A stretch of DNA of 64,000 bases from Prochlorococcus sp. AG-402-G19 (GTDB lineage Bacteria; Cyanobacteriota; Cyanobacteriia; PCC-6307; Cyanobiaceae). The notes below the pieces were generated by a model, which worked only from the letters and a program-made list of their open reading frames with translations, was not told where the DNA came from and made no database searches. Each line of letters opens with the position of its first letter. The first letter of the stretch is position 1. The translations under genes were made by a program, and so were the position numbers. The stretch covers positions 19,611-83,610 of the forward strand of contig QCHU01000004.1 in assembly GCA_003279455.1 (NCBI GenBank), read 5' to 3'. This document shows positions 22,052 to 32,660 of the stretch, piece after piece.

Positions 22052-22678
22052 ATGCAATTAAAATCAATTTCCAGAGAATTAGCTCTTTTGCTTTTAGGAC
22101 AAATAAACAAAAAAGATACGAAGAGCGTCAATATTGAAAGTTTACTTAGTCAAGCGATTGAATCTTTAACTCAACATTGGCGTGAACAATTAGATTTATG
22201 TGCTGCAAAATTAGAAAAAGCTAATCAGGAATTATTAGATAGTGAATTTCAAGAAGATGCAGGTTTGTTGAAAAAATCTCGTAATCATTTAAAAACTTGT
22301 TTAATTGATTCTGAGAATATACTTAATTGTTTATCTGAAAGTATTGAATTACCGAGACTAATAGCACTAGTTGATCAAAAAGAAATACGTGATTTAGCTC
22401 TTAAACGAGTTCATAAAGTTATTGACAAGCAAGACGAGATTGATAAAAATCTTGATAGTGTTATGGAAGGTTGGCGTTTAAAAAGATTACCTAGAATTGA
22501 TAGAGATATTTTAAGATTAGCTTTGGTAGATTTAATTGATTTTAATACTCCTACTGCTGTTACTTGTAATGAGGCTGTAAATCTAGCTAATCGATACAGC
22601 GATGAACAAGGTCGCAGAATGATTAATGGGGTTTTAAGGAATCTTCAAAATTCTAATTTAATACTTAATACAAAATGA
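22052..22678 (+). CDS. nusB: Transcription antitermination factor NusB
   Basis: RNA-binding helical protein that works with NusE/S10 in rRNA antitermination. 208 residues: longer than the E. coli protein through an N-terminal extension typical of cyanobacteria. The C-terminal core RLKRLPRIDRDILRLALVDLI and AVTCNEAVNLANRYSDEQGRRMINGVLRNL is diagnostic. Stop overlaps the ATG of ftsY by four bases (ATGA). Confidence 0.95.
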   Translation: MQLKSISRELALLLLGQINKKDTKSVNIESLLSQAIESLTQHWREQLDLCAAKLEKANQELLDSEFQEDAGLLKKSRNHLKTCLIDSENILNCLSESIELPRLIALVDQKEIRDLALKRVHKVIDKQDEIDKNLDSVMEGWRLKRLPRIDRDILRLALVDLIDFNTPTAVTCNEAVNLANRYSDEQGRRMINGVLRNLQNSNLILNTK

Positions 22679-23955
22679 AAGACGATTTTTCTCAGGAAGG
22701 AAAAGCTCCTTTTAATCAGGATAAAAGTGAGGACTCTCTACCTGCTAATGATGATTCTTTAGATTGGGCAAAACAAGCTTATTTGCAACTTAAACAAAAA
22801 CAAAAAGAGGAGAAAGAATCACGTCAAAAAGAAATTAGCGAAAAAGATGTCTTTAATACTAAAAAAAATATAAAAGATGAACTTAAATTAGATATTTCTC
22901 AAGATAGTAAAGATTTAAAAGAAGAAGATGAGCCTGAACTTGGCGATTTTGATGATAATTTTACTTGGTCAGCAGAAGTTTTAGCTGCACAAGGTAAAAA
23001 AATCAATCAATTTTCATTAGATGAAATTGATTGGCTTAGTAGATTAAAACAAGGATTAGAAAAAACTCGTAAAGGCTTTGTCACTGATTTACTTGATAAA
23101 TTAGGAGATGATCCACTGACGCCTGAAGTTCTTGATGATTTAGAAACTCTTTTACTTAGATCAGATGCGGGAGTTTCTGCTACTGATCAAATTTTAGACT
23201 CTTTAAGAAAGAAATTAAACGAGGAAGTTGTTGAAGCTTCTGAAGGTTTGCGTTTTTTAAAAGAACAATTAGTTAATGTTTTAGAAAAGCCAATAAAAGA
23301 TAGTGGTGTCGACTTACTTTCTCCAAAAAAAGGTTTTTTGAATATTTGGATGTTAGTTGGTGTTAATGGTGTTGGTAAAACAACGACTCTTGGCAAATTA
23401 GCAAGTGTTGCAAAAAGAAGTGGTTTTTCTGCAATGATTGCCGCTGCAGATACTTTTAGAGCTGCAGCGGTTCAACAAGTCAAGGTATGGGGCAATAGAA
23501 CAGGGGTTGAAGTTATTGCAAACGAATCTAAAAATGCTGATCCAGCATCGATAGTTTTTGATGCTATTGGCGCATGTAAATCAAAGAATATAGATTTATT
23601 ATTGGTTGATACTGCAGGAAGATTACAAACGAAAAATAATTTAATGGAGGAATTAAAAAAAATTAGAAAAATTATTACCAAACTTGCTCCTACAGCAAAT
23701 GTTGAATCTTTACTAGTTCTTGATTCTAGTCAAGGTCAAAATGGACTGAAGCAGGCTTTAGCTTTTGCTGAGTCAGCGGAATTAACTGGTGTAATACTTA
23801 CAAAACTTGATGGATCTTCTAGAGGTGGTGTGGCGATGGCTGTTGCATCAGAAGCGAAACTTCCTGTCAGATTTATCGGCGCTGGTGAGAAAATAAGGGA
23901 CTTAAGACCATTTAACAGCTTTGAATTTATTGAGGCACTTTTAACTGTTCGATGA
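22675..23955 (+). CDS. ftsY: Signal recognition particle receptor FtsY
   Basis: GTPase that docks ribosome-SRP complexes at the membrane. 426 residues: an acidic, charged A domain at 1-120, then the N domain and the SRP GTPase G domain, with GVNGVGKTTTLGKLA near 227, DTFRAAAVQQV, VDTAGRLQ and TKLDGSSRGG. Translationally coupled to nusB by a four-base overlap. Confidence 0.97.
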   Translation: MKDDFSQEGKAPFNQDKSEDSLPANDDSLDWAKQAYLQLKQKQKEEKESRQKEISEKDVFNTKKNIKDELKLDISQDSKDLKEEDEPELGDFDDNFTWSAEVLAAQGKKINQFSLDEIDWLSRLKQGLEKTRKGFVTDLLDKLGDDPLTPEVLDDLETLLLRSDAGVSATDQILDSLRKKLNEEVVEASEGLRFLKEQLVNVLEKPIKDSGVDLLSPKKGFLNIWMLVGVNGVGKTTTLGKLASVAKRSGFSAMIAAADTFRAAAVQQVKVWGNRTGVEVIANESKNADPASIVFDAIGACKSKNIDLLLVDTAGRLQTKNNLMEELKKIRKIITKLAPTANVESLLVLDSSQGQNGLKQALAFAESAELTGVILTKLDGSSRGGVAMAVASEAKLPVRFIGAGEKIRDLRPFNSFEFIEALLTVR

Positions 23956-24010
23956 GTTCTAGAAATTTTTGGCATATGTTGCTAAATTTTAATTTCTTCA
24001 TTGCTGGAGA

Positions 24011-25408
24011 ATGGTGAAAGAAAATTCTCCGATTTCAGAAAAAAAATATCTACATTCAATTAACTTTTTATCAAGTGATGCGTCCAAGTCGCTTACAGAG
24101 TTGATTAATAGTCTTTCTCAAGAGCAAATCTTTAATCAAGACTTATTGCTTTCATTAAGCTTTGCTCTGCGAAGTTTTACCAATTTACAGCGCTTTCTTG
24201 AACTAATTCCACTTTTTGTGACTCAATTAGTTGGAGTTAAAGGGGCAATATTAATTCCTTTTCAAGATAATGGGAGTCTTTGGTGCGAACAATTACAAAT
24301 GTTTCCTAGTGATGAGGATCATGAACTGTTCAGAAAATTATTTCTTTTAGAAGACGGAAAAAAACCGGGTTTTGGCATGGAGGAAAAGAATATTGCAATG
24401 ATGGATCGCTTGGTTCAAAGATATTTTGATTCTTGTAATTTAATTACTACATCAATAGTTTCTCGAGGTAGAAAGAGAGGCCGATTGTACGTAATTGATA
24501 AAAAAGGGATTATTTTTGGAAGTGATATTCATAGAAAACATATTCAAATAGTTGCTGATTTGACTGGAGTAGCGATAGAAAATGATGTCATTTTTCAGGT
24601 GATTAGAAATCATGAAAAAGTCGATAGACAAATAAGTATTGGTGCTGAAATTCAATCGCAATTATTACCCGATCAATGTCCAATAATTGATGGAGTTGAA
24701 TTAGCTGCCTGTTGTAGGCCTGCTTTTCAAGTAGGTGGTGATTATTACGATTTTATGCCTACTCGTTCAGACTTGACTGCAACTGCAAAATCCAGTGCTC
24801 GATGGGCTTTTGTGATTGGTGATGTTATGGGCAAAGGCGTACCTGCTGGATTGTTGATGACTATGTTGCGAGGAATGCTTCGAGCAGAAGTTCTATCAGG
24901 ATTACCCCCTGATTCTATTTTGCATGACTTAAATCAATTAGCTCTTGAAGATTTAACTCAATCACATCGGTTTGTAACTTTGTTTTATTCGGATTTTGAT
25001 GCTCAATCAAGAAAACTACGTTTTGCTAATGCAGCACATAATCCTCCATTGCTTTGGAGGGCTAAGTCAAAATCAATCAAGCGATTAGATGCTCCTGGAT
25101 TATTGATAGGTCTTCAACCTGAAGCTGAGTATGGATGTGGTGAGATTGTTCTTCAGCCTGGAGATGTTCTTCTTTACTATACCGATGGCGTTACAGATGC
25201 ACCTGGTATCTCAGGTGAACGTTTTGACGAAAATCGTTTGATAACTTTTTTAGATAAATTTGCTAGAGAAGGATTAGGTGCTAAAAAAATATTAAATAAA
25301 CTTTTTGAAAGATTAGATGGGTTTGTTGGTGTGAGCGATCATCATCTTGAAGATGATGCGTCAATGGTGGTTTTAAAAGTGAATGAAGATCAACGGTTCC
25401 TGAATTAA
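24011..25408 (+). CDS. GAF-like plus PP2C-type (SpoIIE/RsbU) serine phosphatase
   Basis: 465 residues. The N-terminal half (about 40-200) looks like a GAF-type sensor domain, ending in DLTGVAIENDVIF. From about 215 to 460 it is a SpoIIE/RsbU-type PP2C phosphatase, with EIQSQLLPDQCP, the metal-binding GGDYYDF, VIGDVMGKGVPAG and LYYTDGVTDA. This family usually dephosphorylates anti-sigma-factor antagonists. The partner is not visible here. Conserved position between ftsY and argH in picocyanobacteria. Confidence 0.92.
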   Translation: MVKENSPISEKKYLHSINFLSSDASKSLTELINSLSQEQIFNQDLLLSLSFALRSFTNLQRFLELIPLFVTQLVGVKGAILIPFQDNGSLWCEQLQMFPSDEDHELFRKLFLLEDGKKPGFGMEEKNIAMMDRLVQRYFDSCNLITTSIVSRGRKRGRLYVIDKKGIIFGSDIHRKHIQIVADLTGVAIENDVIFQVIRNHEKVDRQISIGAEIQSQLLPDQCPIIDGVELAACCRPAFQVGGDYYDFMPTRSDLTATAKSSARWAFVIGDVMGKGVPAGLLMTMLRGMLRAEVLSGLPPDSILHDLNQLALEDLTQSHRFVTLFYSDFDAQSRKLRFANAAHNPPLLWRAKSKSIKRLDAPGLLIGLQPEAEYGCGEIVLQPGDVLLYYTDGVTDAPGISGERFDENRLITFLDKFAREGLGAKKILNKLFERLDGFVGVSDHHLEDDASMVVLKVNEDQRFLN

Positions 25409-25462
25409 CTTAGTAGACCTCCTGACAATTGCTAAGACTCTTGCTTTATTTGTATTAGTGAT

Positions 25463-26854
25463 TTGGAAAATGCATTGAGCAAAACTTGGAGCGATAGATT
25501 TGATAAAGGACTAAATCCTTTTATAGAAAAATTTAATGCTTCAATTGAGTTTGATATTTATTTATTAGAGGAAGATTTGGATGGATCAATTGCTCATGCA
25601 CGAATGCTTGGAATTCAAGGGATTATTACTAAGGAAGAGGCTATAAAATTAGAAAATGGTCTTCAACAAATTAGGAAGGAGGCATCTAGTGGTTTGTTTC
25701 AACCTGTTATTTCTGATGAGGATGTACATTTTGCAGTAGAAAAAAAATTAATAGATTTGATAGGTCCTTTAGGAAAAAAACTTCATACTGGTCGTAGTCG
25801 TAATGATCAAGTTGGAACAGATTTGAGATTATGGCTTAGAAAGCGTATTGATGAAATTGATTTGGATTTGAAGCGTCTTCAGAAAGCCCTTTTTTTATTA
25901 GCAGAGCAAAATCTTCATACACTTATTCCTGGCTATACGCATTTACAAAGAGCACAACCTTTGTCACTAGCCCATCATTTATTAGCATATGTTGAGATGG
26001 CACAAAGAGATAGAAATAGATTAATAGATGTAAGAAAACGCGTTAATATTTCTCCACTGGGAGCAGCTGCTTTAGCTGGAACTTCTATCGCTATAGATAG
26101 AAAAATTACTTCTTCAGAATTAAATTTTCAAGAAATTTACTCTAATAGTTTAGATGCTGTCAGTGACAGAGATTTTGTTGTAGAGTTTTTAGGAGCCTCA
26201 TCATTAATCATGGCTCATCTAAGTAGATTATCTGAAGAAGTTATCTTATGGGCATCTGAAGAATTTGCATTTATTCAATTAACAGATCGATGTGCTACCG
26301 GCAGTAGTCTTATGCCTCAAAAAAAGAATCCTGATGTTCCAGAACTAGTGCGAGGTAAATCAGGGAGAGTCTTTGGGCATTTACAAGCTATGCTTACTAT
26401 GATCAAAGGGTTGCCTCTAGCATATAATAAAGATTTTCAAGAAGATAAAGAAGCAATTTTTGATAGTGTGAAAACTGTTAAGAATTCGTTAGTTGCAATA
26501 TCAATTTTATTCGAAGAAGGTTTAATTTTTAGAAAAGAAATACTTAATCGTGCTGTTTTATCGGACTTTTCTAACGCTACTGATGTTGCCGATTATTTAG
26601 TGGCTAAGAAGATACCATTTCGAGAGGCTTATCAATTAGTTGGGCGAATTGTAAAGACTTCCATAGAAGAAGGAATTTTATTAAAAGATATTCCTTTGGA
26701 AACATGGAAAACATTTCATAAATTTTTTGAAAAAGATATTTATGAAAAGCTGTTGCCTTCAAGTGTGGTTGAGTCGCGTTTGAGTGATGGTGGGACTGGC
26801 TTTGAAAGAGTTCAAGAGCAGCTTGTTTTGTGGCGAGAAAAATTATTTAAGTAA
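25463..26854 (+). CDS. argH: Argininosuccinate lyase
   Basis: Splits argininosuccinate to arginine and fumarate, the last step of arginine synthesis. 463 residues of the fumarase/aspartase superfamily with [19 protein letters not shown] and the signature [12 protein letters not shown] near residue 280. The start is TTG at 25463 ([13 protein letters not shown]), which matches the family N-terminus. Confidence 0.97.
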   Translation: MENALSKTWSDRFDKGLNPFIEKFNASIEFDIYLLEEDLDGSIAHARMLGIQGIITKEEAIKLENGLQQIRKEASSGLFQPVISDEDVHFAVEKKLIDLIGPLGKKLHTGRSRNDQVGTDLRLWLRKRIDEIDLDLKRLQKALFLLAEQNLHTLIPGYTHLQRAQPLSLAHHLLAYVEMAQRDRNRLIDVRKRVNISPLGAAALAGTSIAIDRKITSSELNFQEIYSNSLDAVSDRDFVVEFLGASSLIMAHLSRLSEEVILWASEEFAFIQLTDRCATGSSLMPQKKNPDVPELVRGKSGRVFGHLQAMLTMIKGLPLAYNKDFQEDKEAIFDSVKTVKNSLVAISILFEEGLIFRKEILNRAVLSDFSNATDVADYLVAKKIPFREAYQLVGRIVKTSIEEGILLKDIPLETWKTFHKFFEKDIYEKLLPSSVVESRLSDGGTGFERVQEQLVLWREKLFK

Positions 26855-26905
26855 AAAAATTGCTTTAAATCTATTTGAGGGCTTTCGGTATTAAAGTGGT
26901 TAATG

Positions 26906-26946
26906 ATAACTCATCTTAGAGTTATTAATTTTGGCTATTCATAGCC
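26906..26946 (+). promoter_or_regulatory. Two small hairpins in the leader of the RNA-binding protein gene
   Basis: Perfect 7-bp stem 26,906-26,912 with 26,919-26,925, then perfect 6-bp stem 26,933-26,938 with 26,941-26,946, ending 35 bases before the GTG start at 26,982. Leaders of cyanobacterial cold-responsive RNA-binding protein genes can be regulatory; a role here is inferred. Confidence 0.4.
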
Positions 26947-26981
26947 TATTAGTTACATTTTATTTTCAGTCCAATTTTCAA

Positions 26982-27503
26982 GTGAGTATTTTTGTCGGCA
27001 ACTTACCCTTCCGCGCTGAGCAGGAAGATGTCATTGAATTGTTTTCTCCTTTTGGGGAGGTGGCAAATTGTTCTTTACCTTTAGAACGAGATACAGGACG
27101 CAAAAGAGGTTTTGCTTTTGTTGAGATGGCTGATGAAGCAGTTGAAGCTTCAGCAATTGAATCTCTACAGGGTGCTGAGCTCATGGGCCGTCCTTTAAGA
27201 ATCAACAAAGCTGAACCCAGAGGCAGTGCTCCCAGAAGAGGCGGCGGTGGCGGCTATGGCGGTGGCGGTTACGGCGGTGGCGGCCAAGGTGGCGGTTACG
27301 GCGGTGGCGGCTATGGCGGTGGCGGCCAAGAGCAATCAACTCAAGATAGACCTTCTGGAGCTAAAGGTTGGGAAGATCGTAGTCATGGGAATGCTTCTCA
27401 AGATGCTAGCGGCTTTGATCAAGGTCGTAGTAGAAGAAGAAGAGGAGCTTCTCCTGAAGGTGGAGATGACACAACTGCAGATTATGGCGGCGCAGAATCT
27501 TAA
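26982..27503 (+). CDS. Glycine-rich RRM RNA-binding protein
   Basis: Cyanobacterial Rbp-type protein: one RNA-recognition motif (1-80) with RNP2 IFVGNLPF and RNP1 KRGFAFVEM, then a Gly/Tyr-rich tail. I place the start at GTG 26,982, giving V/M-SIFVGNLPF like other Rbp proteins, rather than at the TTG at 26,931. That gives 173 residues. The tail is encoded by a GC-rich GGC/GGT repeat (27,240-27,330) that stands out in this AT-rich genome. Rbp proteins are commonly cold-induced RNA chaperones. A terminator follows the stop. Confidence 0.92.
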   Translation: MSIFVGNLPFRAEQEDVIELFSPFGEVANCSLPLERDTGRKRGFAFVEMADEAVEASAIESLQGAELMGRPLRINKAEPRGSAPRRGGGGGYGGGGYGGGGQGGGYGGGGYGGGGQEQSTQDRPSGAKGWEDRSHGNASQDASGFDQGRSRRRRGASPEGGDDTTADYGGAES

Positions 27504-27519
27504 AGATTTTGTTCCTTTT

Positions 27520-28527
27520 TTAATGCCCAGCATCTTCAAGTTGCTGGGCTATTTTTTTTAAAATAGAAATATCAGCTTTATTATTTTGACATTTCTCGCT
27601 TAACTCTTGTCTCAATATTTTTGCATTTGGTATGTTTTCTATCAGGTTTAGGATGTGTTTAGCTATGTGCCACAGACGTCCATTCTTTTCTAGATGTTTT
27701 TGAGCAAAAGGAATAGTTTTTATTATTATTTTTGATCTAGATAGGTGTTCTTCTTGTTGTCCGAAAATCATTGAATCTATTTTTGTCCACATGAATGGAT
27801 GTGAGTATGCTGCTCTGCCTATCATTACTCCATCAAATACTTTTAGAGTTTTAATACAATCATTTATTGTATTTATTCCACCGTTAAGTTCGATAATTAA
27901 TTCAGGTCTGTTTTTTTTTAACTTCGCAACTCTTTCATATTGAAGAGGTGGAATTGTTCGATTTTCTTTAGGATTTAATCCGTTTAGCCAAGCTTTTCTT
28001 GCATGAACAATAAATCTCTCTGCTCCTGCAAATGAACAATTATCAACAAATTTCATAAGATATTCATCACTATCGAGGTTATCAATACCAAGTCGATGTT
28101 TCACTGTTATTGGGATATTGCATGAGTTTTTCATTGTCTCTATGCAATTGGCTACTATCTTTGGTTTTCCCATTAGACAAGCTCCAAAGTTGCCAGATTT
28201 TACTTTTGGACTTGGGCAGCCAATATTTAAATTAATTTCGTCATATCCCCAATCTTCTGCCATTTTAGCTGCTTCAGCTAAAAGTTTCGGATTGTCTCCT
28301 CCTAGCTGTATGGCAATAGGATGCTCAATCTCATCAAAATCTAATAATTTCCTTCTGTTTTTGCTGTAATGGAGAGCTTGGGCCACAATCATTTCTGTGT
28401 ATAAAAGCGATTTTTTTGTGATTTGGCGCATAAGGACACGAAAATGCCTATCTGTGCAATCCATCATTGGAGCAATACTTAACCTGTAGGTAGTTATTTC
28501 ATTTGTTTTTAAAGAATTGGAAATCAT
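27520..28527 (-). CDS. dusA: tRNA-dihydrouridine synthase (DusA-like)
   Basis: Flavin enzyme that reduces uridines in tRNA D-loops. 335 residues with the N-terminal APMMDCTDRHFR and the catalytic-Cys region NIGCPSPKVKSGNFGACLM near residue 100. Further motifs are VKHRLGID, FIVHARKAWLNGL and ELNGGI. The YTEMIVAQAL start and HARKAWL motif favour the DusA branch. Convergent with the RNA-binding protein gene and shares its terminator DNA. Confidence 0.92.
   Translation of the reverse strand: MISNSLKTNEITTYRLSIAPMMDCTDRHFRVLMRQITKKSLLYTEMIVAQALHYSKNRRKLLDFDEIEHPIAIQLGGDNPKLLAEAAKMAEDWGYDEINLNIGCPSPKVKSGNFGACLMGKPKIVANCIETMKNSCNIPITVKHRLGIDNLDSDEYLMKFVDNCSFAGAERFIVHARKAWLNGLNPKENRTIPPLQYERVAKLKKNRPELIIELNGGINTINDCIKTLKVFDGVMIGRAAYSHPFMWTKIDSMIFGQQEEHLSRSKIIIKTIPFAQKHLEKNGRLWHIAKHILNLIENIPNAKILRQELSEKCQNNKADISILKKIAQQLEDAGH
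27525..27559 (+). terminator. Intrinsic terminator for the RNA-binding protein gene, inside the 3' end of dus
   Basis: Perfect 8-bp stem GCCCAGCA (27,525-27,532) with TGCTGGGC (27,542-27,549), followed by eight Ts at 27,552-27,559. It overlaps the last codons of the convergent dus gene, which ends at 27,520. Confidence 0.9.
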
Positions 28528-28600
28528 TGTTTATGAATTAATTTTTTTTCGACTTTTAGGGAGGAAATTTTATTAAGATCCATCGAATTGAGGAATTTCT

Positions 28601-29086
28601 TTGAAGCGTAGATTTTTTATGCTTGGACTCTTGAATAATCTTTTTGGATTTATTATCAAACCAAAAAGCGCTTTTGCTGAACCTAAACCTATGGAAAACT
28701 ATAAGACTTTAACGGATAAAGAATGGGAAAATCGTTTGCCCAAAGACGCTTTTTACGTTTTACGTAAGGAAGGAACAGAGAGACCGTTTTCAAGTCCTTT
28801 AAATGATGAAAAAAGGAAAGGACTTTTTCGTTGTGCAGGATGTGGGCTTTCTTTATTTTCCTCAAAAACAAAGTTTGACAGTGGAACAGGCTGGCCAAGT
28901 TTTTTCGATCATTTACCGGATGCAATAGAGACAAAAACAGACTTCAAATTAATTGTCCCTAGAACTGAATATCATTGTCGACGATGTGGTGGGCATCAAG
29001 GCCATGTTTTTAATGATGGTCCAAGACCAACTGGTAAGCGATATTGCAATAATGGTGTCGCTCTTGCGTTTGAAGTTGATTCGTAA
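28601..29086 (+). CDS. msrB: Peptide-methionine (R)-S-oxide reductase, exported
   Basis: Repairs oxidised methionine (R form) in proteins. 161 residues from a TTG at 28,601 (an alternative ATG is at 28,619). The N-terminus KRRFFMLGLLNNLFGFI...KSAFA looks like a twin-arginine-like signal peptide, implying periplasm or lumen. The zinc ligands are in CAGC and CRRC, and the catalytic Cys is in RYCNNGVAL. Stands alone between dus and grpE. Confidence 0.93.
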   Translation: MKRRFFMLGLLNNLFGFIIKPKSAFAEPKPMENYKTLTDKEWENRLPKDAFYVLRKEGTERPFSSPLNDEKRKGLFRCAGCGLSLFSSKTKFDSGTGWPSFFDHLPDAIETKTDFKLIVPRTEYHCRRCGGHQGHVFNDGPRPTGKRYCNNGVALAFEVDS

Positions 29087-29179
29087 ATGATTTTCTTTTC
29101 TATTTAATAGGTGTGGGCTTCCGTAGCTTGTACAATAAACCCTTTGCTATCAACATGGTCTAATAGCTGATCGATTTAT

Positions 29180-29959
29180 ATGAATTCAGACGTTTCTTCC
29201 TCAGAACATGAATTATCTCAAGATGATTCATCACAAGATAATTCCAATGAAAATTCTGTAAGTTCTCATACAAGTAATGAATCACTTAATCAAGTTGACC
29301 TTTCTGATAATCCTGAAGTAGAGCCTCAATTGAACAATGCTTCAGTAGATACAGCAGACGAACAATCTTCAACTAGCTCTGATTCAAATATTAAAGGTCC
29401 AGATACTGAAGCAAGATTACAACAATTAGAAAAAGAGCATGAAACTTTAAATAGCCAATATATGAGAATAGCTGCTGACTTTGATAACTTCCGAAAGCGT
29501 CAGACGCGTGACCAAGATGATCTAAAAATTCAACTTACATGCACTACGCTTAGTGAAATACTTCCTGTTGTCGATAATTTTGAAAGAGCAAGACAGCAAT
29601 TAAATCCTGAGGGCGAAGAAGCTCAAGCATTGCATCGGAGTTACCAAGGACTTTATAAGCAACTAGTTGAAGTTCTTAAGCAACTAGGTGTTGCTCCAAT
29701 GCGTGTCGTTGATCAGCCTTTTGATCCTTCTCTGCATGAAGCTGTTATGAGAGAGCCCAGTGATGAAAAGGCTGAGGATATTATCATTGAAGAATTACAA
29801 AGGGGATATCACTTGAATGGTCGTGTTTTAAGGCATGCTTTGGTCAAAGTTTCTATGGGACCAGGATCGAAAGCAGTTAATGAAGAGATTCCAGATCAGA
29901 GTGCTGCTAATCAAGAACAAAATCAACCTTCAGACGACTTAACTAAAGATGAGAATTAA
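29180..29959 (+). CDS. grpE: Nucleotide exchange factor GrpE
   Basis: Releases ADP from DnaK. 259 residues, with an unusually long Ser/Asp/Glu-rich disordered N-terminus (1-80). A coiled coil follows, and the GrpE core [13 protein letters not shown] to [12 protein letters not shown]. Followed by dnaJ after 44 bases, so this is a chaperone operon without dnaK. No CIRCE element was seen upstream. Confidence 0.96.
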   Translation: MNSDVSSSEHELSQDDSSQDNSNENSVSSHTSNESLNQVDLSDNPEVEPQLNNASVDTADEQSSTSSDSNIKGPDTEARLQQLEKEHETLNSQYMRIAADFDNFRKRQTRDQDDLKIQLTCTTLSEILPVVDNFERARQQLNPEGEEAQALHRSYQGLYKQLVEVLKQLGVAPMRVVDQPFDPSLHEAVMREPSDEKAEDIIIEELQRGYHLNGRVLRHALVKVSMGPGSKAVNEEIPDQSAANQEQNQPSDDLTKDEN

Positions 29960-30003
29960 CTACATGATGATTGAAACGGAATTGAATTTATTTAAATGAA
30001 CTA

Positions 30004-31134
30004 ATGGCTGATTTTTACGATCTATTGGGTGTCAGTAGAGATGCTGATGCTGACACTTTAAAAAGAGCTTATAGACAGCAAGCTCGGAAATATCATCCTG
30101 ACGTCAATAAGGAAGCAGGTGCGGAGGATAAGTTCAAAGAAATAGGTAAAGCATATGAAGTTTTAAGCGATTCTCAAAAGCGAGCTCGTTACGACCAATT
30201 TGGTGAAGCTGGAATCGGTGGAGCTGCTGGTATGCCGGACATGGGAGATATGGGCGGCTTTGCAGATTTGTTTGAGACTTTTTTTAATGGCTTTGGTGGT
30301 TCTGGGTCTCCAGGAGGTTCTCGCCCTCAAAGACGTGGACCTCAACAGGGAGACGATTTACGTTACGACCTAACGATTGATTTTGATAAAGCTATTTTTG
30401 GACAAGAAAAAGAGATCACCGTTCCTCATTTAGAAACTTGTGATGTTTGCAGAGGGAATGGAGCTAAGAAAGGCACTGGTCCTGTTACTTGTTCTACATG
30501 TAGTGGTGCAGGTCAAGTAAGAAGAGCTACTCGTACACCTTTTGGAAGTTTTACTCAAGTCGCTGAATGTCCAACTTGTGTTGGTACTGGACAAGTAATT
30601 AAAGATCCTTGTAATTCTTGTGGTGGAAAAGGGGTTAAACAAGTAAGAAAAAAATTAAAAATTAATATTCCTGCTGGAGTTGATAGCGGAACACGACTAA
30701 GAGTTTCAGGAGAGGGTAATGCTGGATTAAAGGGTGGTCCATCTGGAGATCTATATGTCTTCTTAAAGGTGAAAAATCATCCTAATTTAAAGAGAGATGG
30801 ATTGACAATTTTATCTGAAGTTAATATTAGTTACCTTCAGGCAATTTTAGGAGATACTATTGAAATAGATACTGTAGATGGTCCTACTAAGTTAAAAATT
30901 CCAGCTGGAACTCAACCTAACTCTATTCTAAATTTAGAAAATAAAGGAGTGCCGAAACTAGGTAATCCTGTTGCTAGAGGTAATCATCAAGTCTCAGTAA
31001 AGATTAAATTACCTATAAAACTATCAGATTCTGAAAGAGATTTATTAGAAAAATTGGCTGGACATTACTCTGCACGGGGACCTCAGCATCATTATCATAA
31101 AAGTGGCTTATTTAGTAAGTTATTTGGCAAATAA
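30004..31134 (+). CDS. dnaJ: Chaperone DnaJ
   Basis: Co-chaperone that stimulates DnaK. 376 residues: J domain with YHPDVNK (HPD motif near residue 32), a Gly/Phe-rich linker (70-115), four CxxCxGxG-type zinc repeats (140-210: [32 protein letters not shown]) and C-terminal substrate domains. Full type I architecture. The tusA-like gene starts two bases after its stop. Confidence 0.97.
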   Translation: MADFYDLLGVSRDADADTLKRAYRQQARKYHPDVNKEAGAEDKFKEIGKAYEVLSDSQKRARYDQFGEAGIGGAAGMPDMGDMGGFADLFETFFNGFGGSGSPGGSRPQRRGPQQGDDLRYDLTIDFDKAIFGQEKEITVPHLETCDVCRGNGAKKGTGPVTCSTCSGAGQVRRATRTPFGSFTQVAECPTCVGTGQVIKDPCNSCGGKGVKQVRKKLKINIPAGVDSGTRLRVSGEGNAGLKGGPSGDLYVFLKVKNHPNLKRDGLTILSEVNISYLQAILGDTIEIDTVDGPTKLKIPAGTQPNSILNLENKGVPKLGNPVARGNHQVSVKIKLPIKLSDSERDLLEKLAGHYSARGPQHHYHKSGLFSKLFGK

Positions 31135-31136
31135 TA

Positions 31137-31382
31137 GTGGAGAAAAATATTTTCATTGATCACTATTTAGATTTGTGTGGCCTTATTTGTCCAGTCAATT
31201 TTGTTAAATGCTGTTTGGCTTTGGAGAACTTATCTTCAAATCAAATTTTAAAAGTTGATCTAGATATAGGCGAAGCTGAAACCAGTGTGATCGATGGTTT
31301 AAGAGAGAAGGGGTATAAAGTAAAAATATTGAATAAAGACTCTAAAAAAGTAACTTTAATAATATCGAGTGAAGAAAAATAA
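31137..31382 (+). CDS. TusA/SirA-like sulfur carrier
   Basis: 81 residues from a GTG at 31,137. The family motif LDLCGLICPVNFVKC carries the Cys-Pro pair (CP) that holds persulfide sulfur in TusA-type proteins. Its acceptor, for example tRNA thiolation or molybdopterin, is not evident here. Lies between dnaJ and rsgA and overlaps rsgA by 14 bases. Confidence 0.88.
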   Translation: MEKNIFIDHYLDLCGLICPVNFVKCCLALENLSSNQILKVDLDIGEAETSVIDGLREKGYKVKILNKDSKKVTLIISSEEK

Positions 31383-32307
31383 ATCTAAGAATTTAAAAGG
31401 GATTGTTGTTGCACTTAAGGCAAATTTTTTAATCGTAGAGATTGACTATAAAGATTTTAAAGATGAGTCTTTTGATTATTTCTATGAAAAAATCAGACTT
31501 CTATGCACAAGAAGAAGCAAGTTAGATTATCAAGGTTTATTTATAGATGTAGGTGATATAGTTTTAGTAGAGTCTATAGATTATAAAAACAAAAGAGCTG
31601 TCATTTCTGAAGTTGAGCAGAGAAAAAGCTTTTTAAAACGTCCAGCTGTAGCAAACGTTACATTAGTTGCTATTTGTATCTCAGTTGATGAGCCTTTATT
31701 TGATATTGAGCAAGCTAGCCGTTTTTTATTAACCGCTGAATGTGCAAATATAAAGCCTTTGATAGTTTTAACAAAAATAGATTTAATTACAAAAAATGAT
31801 TTGATGTTATTTATAAATAAATTAAAATCTTGGGGTTATGATTGTATACCAGTATCTATTCATACTTCTCAGGGTATTGATTCATTAATAGAACGATTTA
31901 GAAAAACAAAATTAGCTGTACTTGCTGGTCCATCTGGAGCAGGAAAGACAAGTTTAATTAATCAAATAATCCCAAATGTTTCATTACCTACTTCATCTGT
32001 TTCAAAAAAATTAAAAAGAGGTACACATACGACTAGACATGTCGAACTTTTTTCTATTGGAAATGGATCACTTCTTGCTGATACACCAGGGTTTAATCGT
32101 CCAGAAATAGTATGCGAGCCATCTGACTTTGCTTATTTGTTTCCTGAGTTTCGAACTCAGTTAAGTAAATCAAAATGCAAGTTCCGTAATTGTTTGCATA
32201 GAGACGAGCCTGGTTGTGTAGTTAATAAAGATCTTGAAAGATATCCTTTTTATCGTGAGAATCTTGAGAAAATGATTAATCCTCATCTCCCATACCAGGC
32301 AGGTTAA
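31369..32307 (+). CDS. rsgA: Ribosome small-subunit GTPase RsgA
   Basis: Late 30S assembly GTPase. 312 residues: OB-fold domain (1-90) and a circularly permuted GTPase in which TKID (G4, near 143) precedes [10 protein letters not shown] (G1, near 192) and ADTPGF (G3). A C-terminal zinc knuckle [14 protein letters not shown] follows. Start GTG at 31,369 lies inside the tusA-like gene. The 3' end overlaps convergent ybaB by 32 bases. Confidence 0.96.
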   Translation: MKKNKSKNLKGIVVALKANFLIVEIDYKDFKDESFDYFYEKIRLLCTRRSKLDYQGLFIDVGDIVLVESIDYKNKRAVISEVEQRKSFLKRPAVANVTLVAICISVDEPLFDIEQASRFLLTAECANIKPLIVLTKIDLITKNDLMLFINKLKSWGYDCIPVSIHTSQGIDSLIERFRKTKLAVLAGPSGAGKTSLINQIIPNVSLPTSSVSKKLKRGTHTTRHVELFSIGNGSLLADTPGFNRPEIVCEPSDFAYLFPEFRTQLSKSKCKFRNCLHRDEPGCVVNKDLERYPFYRENLEKMINPHLPYQAG

Positions 32308-32623
32308 GCTTAAATCCACCAGTTAAATCTTCCATTCGATCTTTCATAGTTGATGTTGAAAGTTCGTGAGCAGATTTCATAGCATCTAGTATCGCTTCCT
32401 CTATTATTGCTCTGTCTTCAGAAAGAAGAGATTGATCAATTTCTACGCGTAAAGGTTTTTGATTTCCTGACATCCATATTTTTGCTCGATTGTCATTATT
32501 CTTTCCTTCTATTTCCATAACTTCAAGTTCTTCTTGAAGTTTCTGAGCATTCTGCTGAATTTGTTGAGCTTTTTTGAAAGCTTCAGTGAGTTGTCCAAAA
32601 TTTGGTAGTCCGAATCCAGCCAT
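32276..32623 (-). CDS. YbaB/EbfC nucleoid-associated protein
   Basis: Small DNA-binding nucleoid protein, 115 residues. The family features are seen: an amphipathic helix [23 protein letters not shown] and the core [19 protein letters not shown]. Last gene of the murC-murB-ybaB strand; overlaps the rsgA 3' end. Confidence 0.93.
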   Translation of the reverse strand: MAGFGLPNFGQLTEAFKKAQQIQQNAQKLQEELEVMEIEGKNNDNRAKIWMSGNQKPLRVEIDQSLLSEDRAIIEEAILDAMKSAHELSTSTMKDRMEDLTGGFKLNLPGMGDED

Positions 32624-32660
32624 GAAAATTACCTATTGATATTGATTTTAGGGTTTAAAT

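Noticed and set aside
26931..26981. TTG start giving a 17-residue N-terminal extension of the RNA-binding protein
   Set aside because: The extension is not found in Rbp proteins, overlaps the leader hairpins, and GTG at 26,982 gives the canonical N-terminus.
27240..27330. GC-rich GGC/GGT repeat as a foreign insertion or microsatellite element
   Set aside because: It encodes the normal Gly-rich tail of this RNA-binding protein family in frame.
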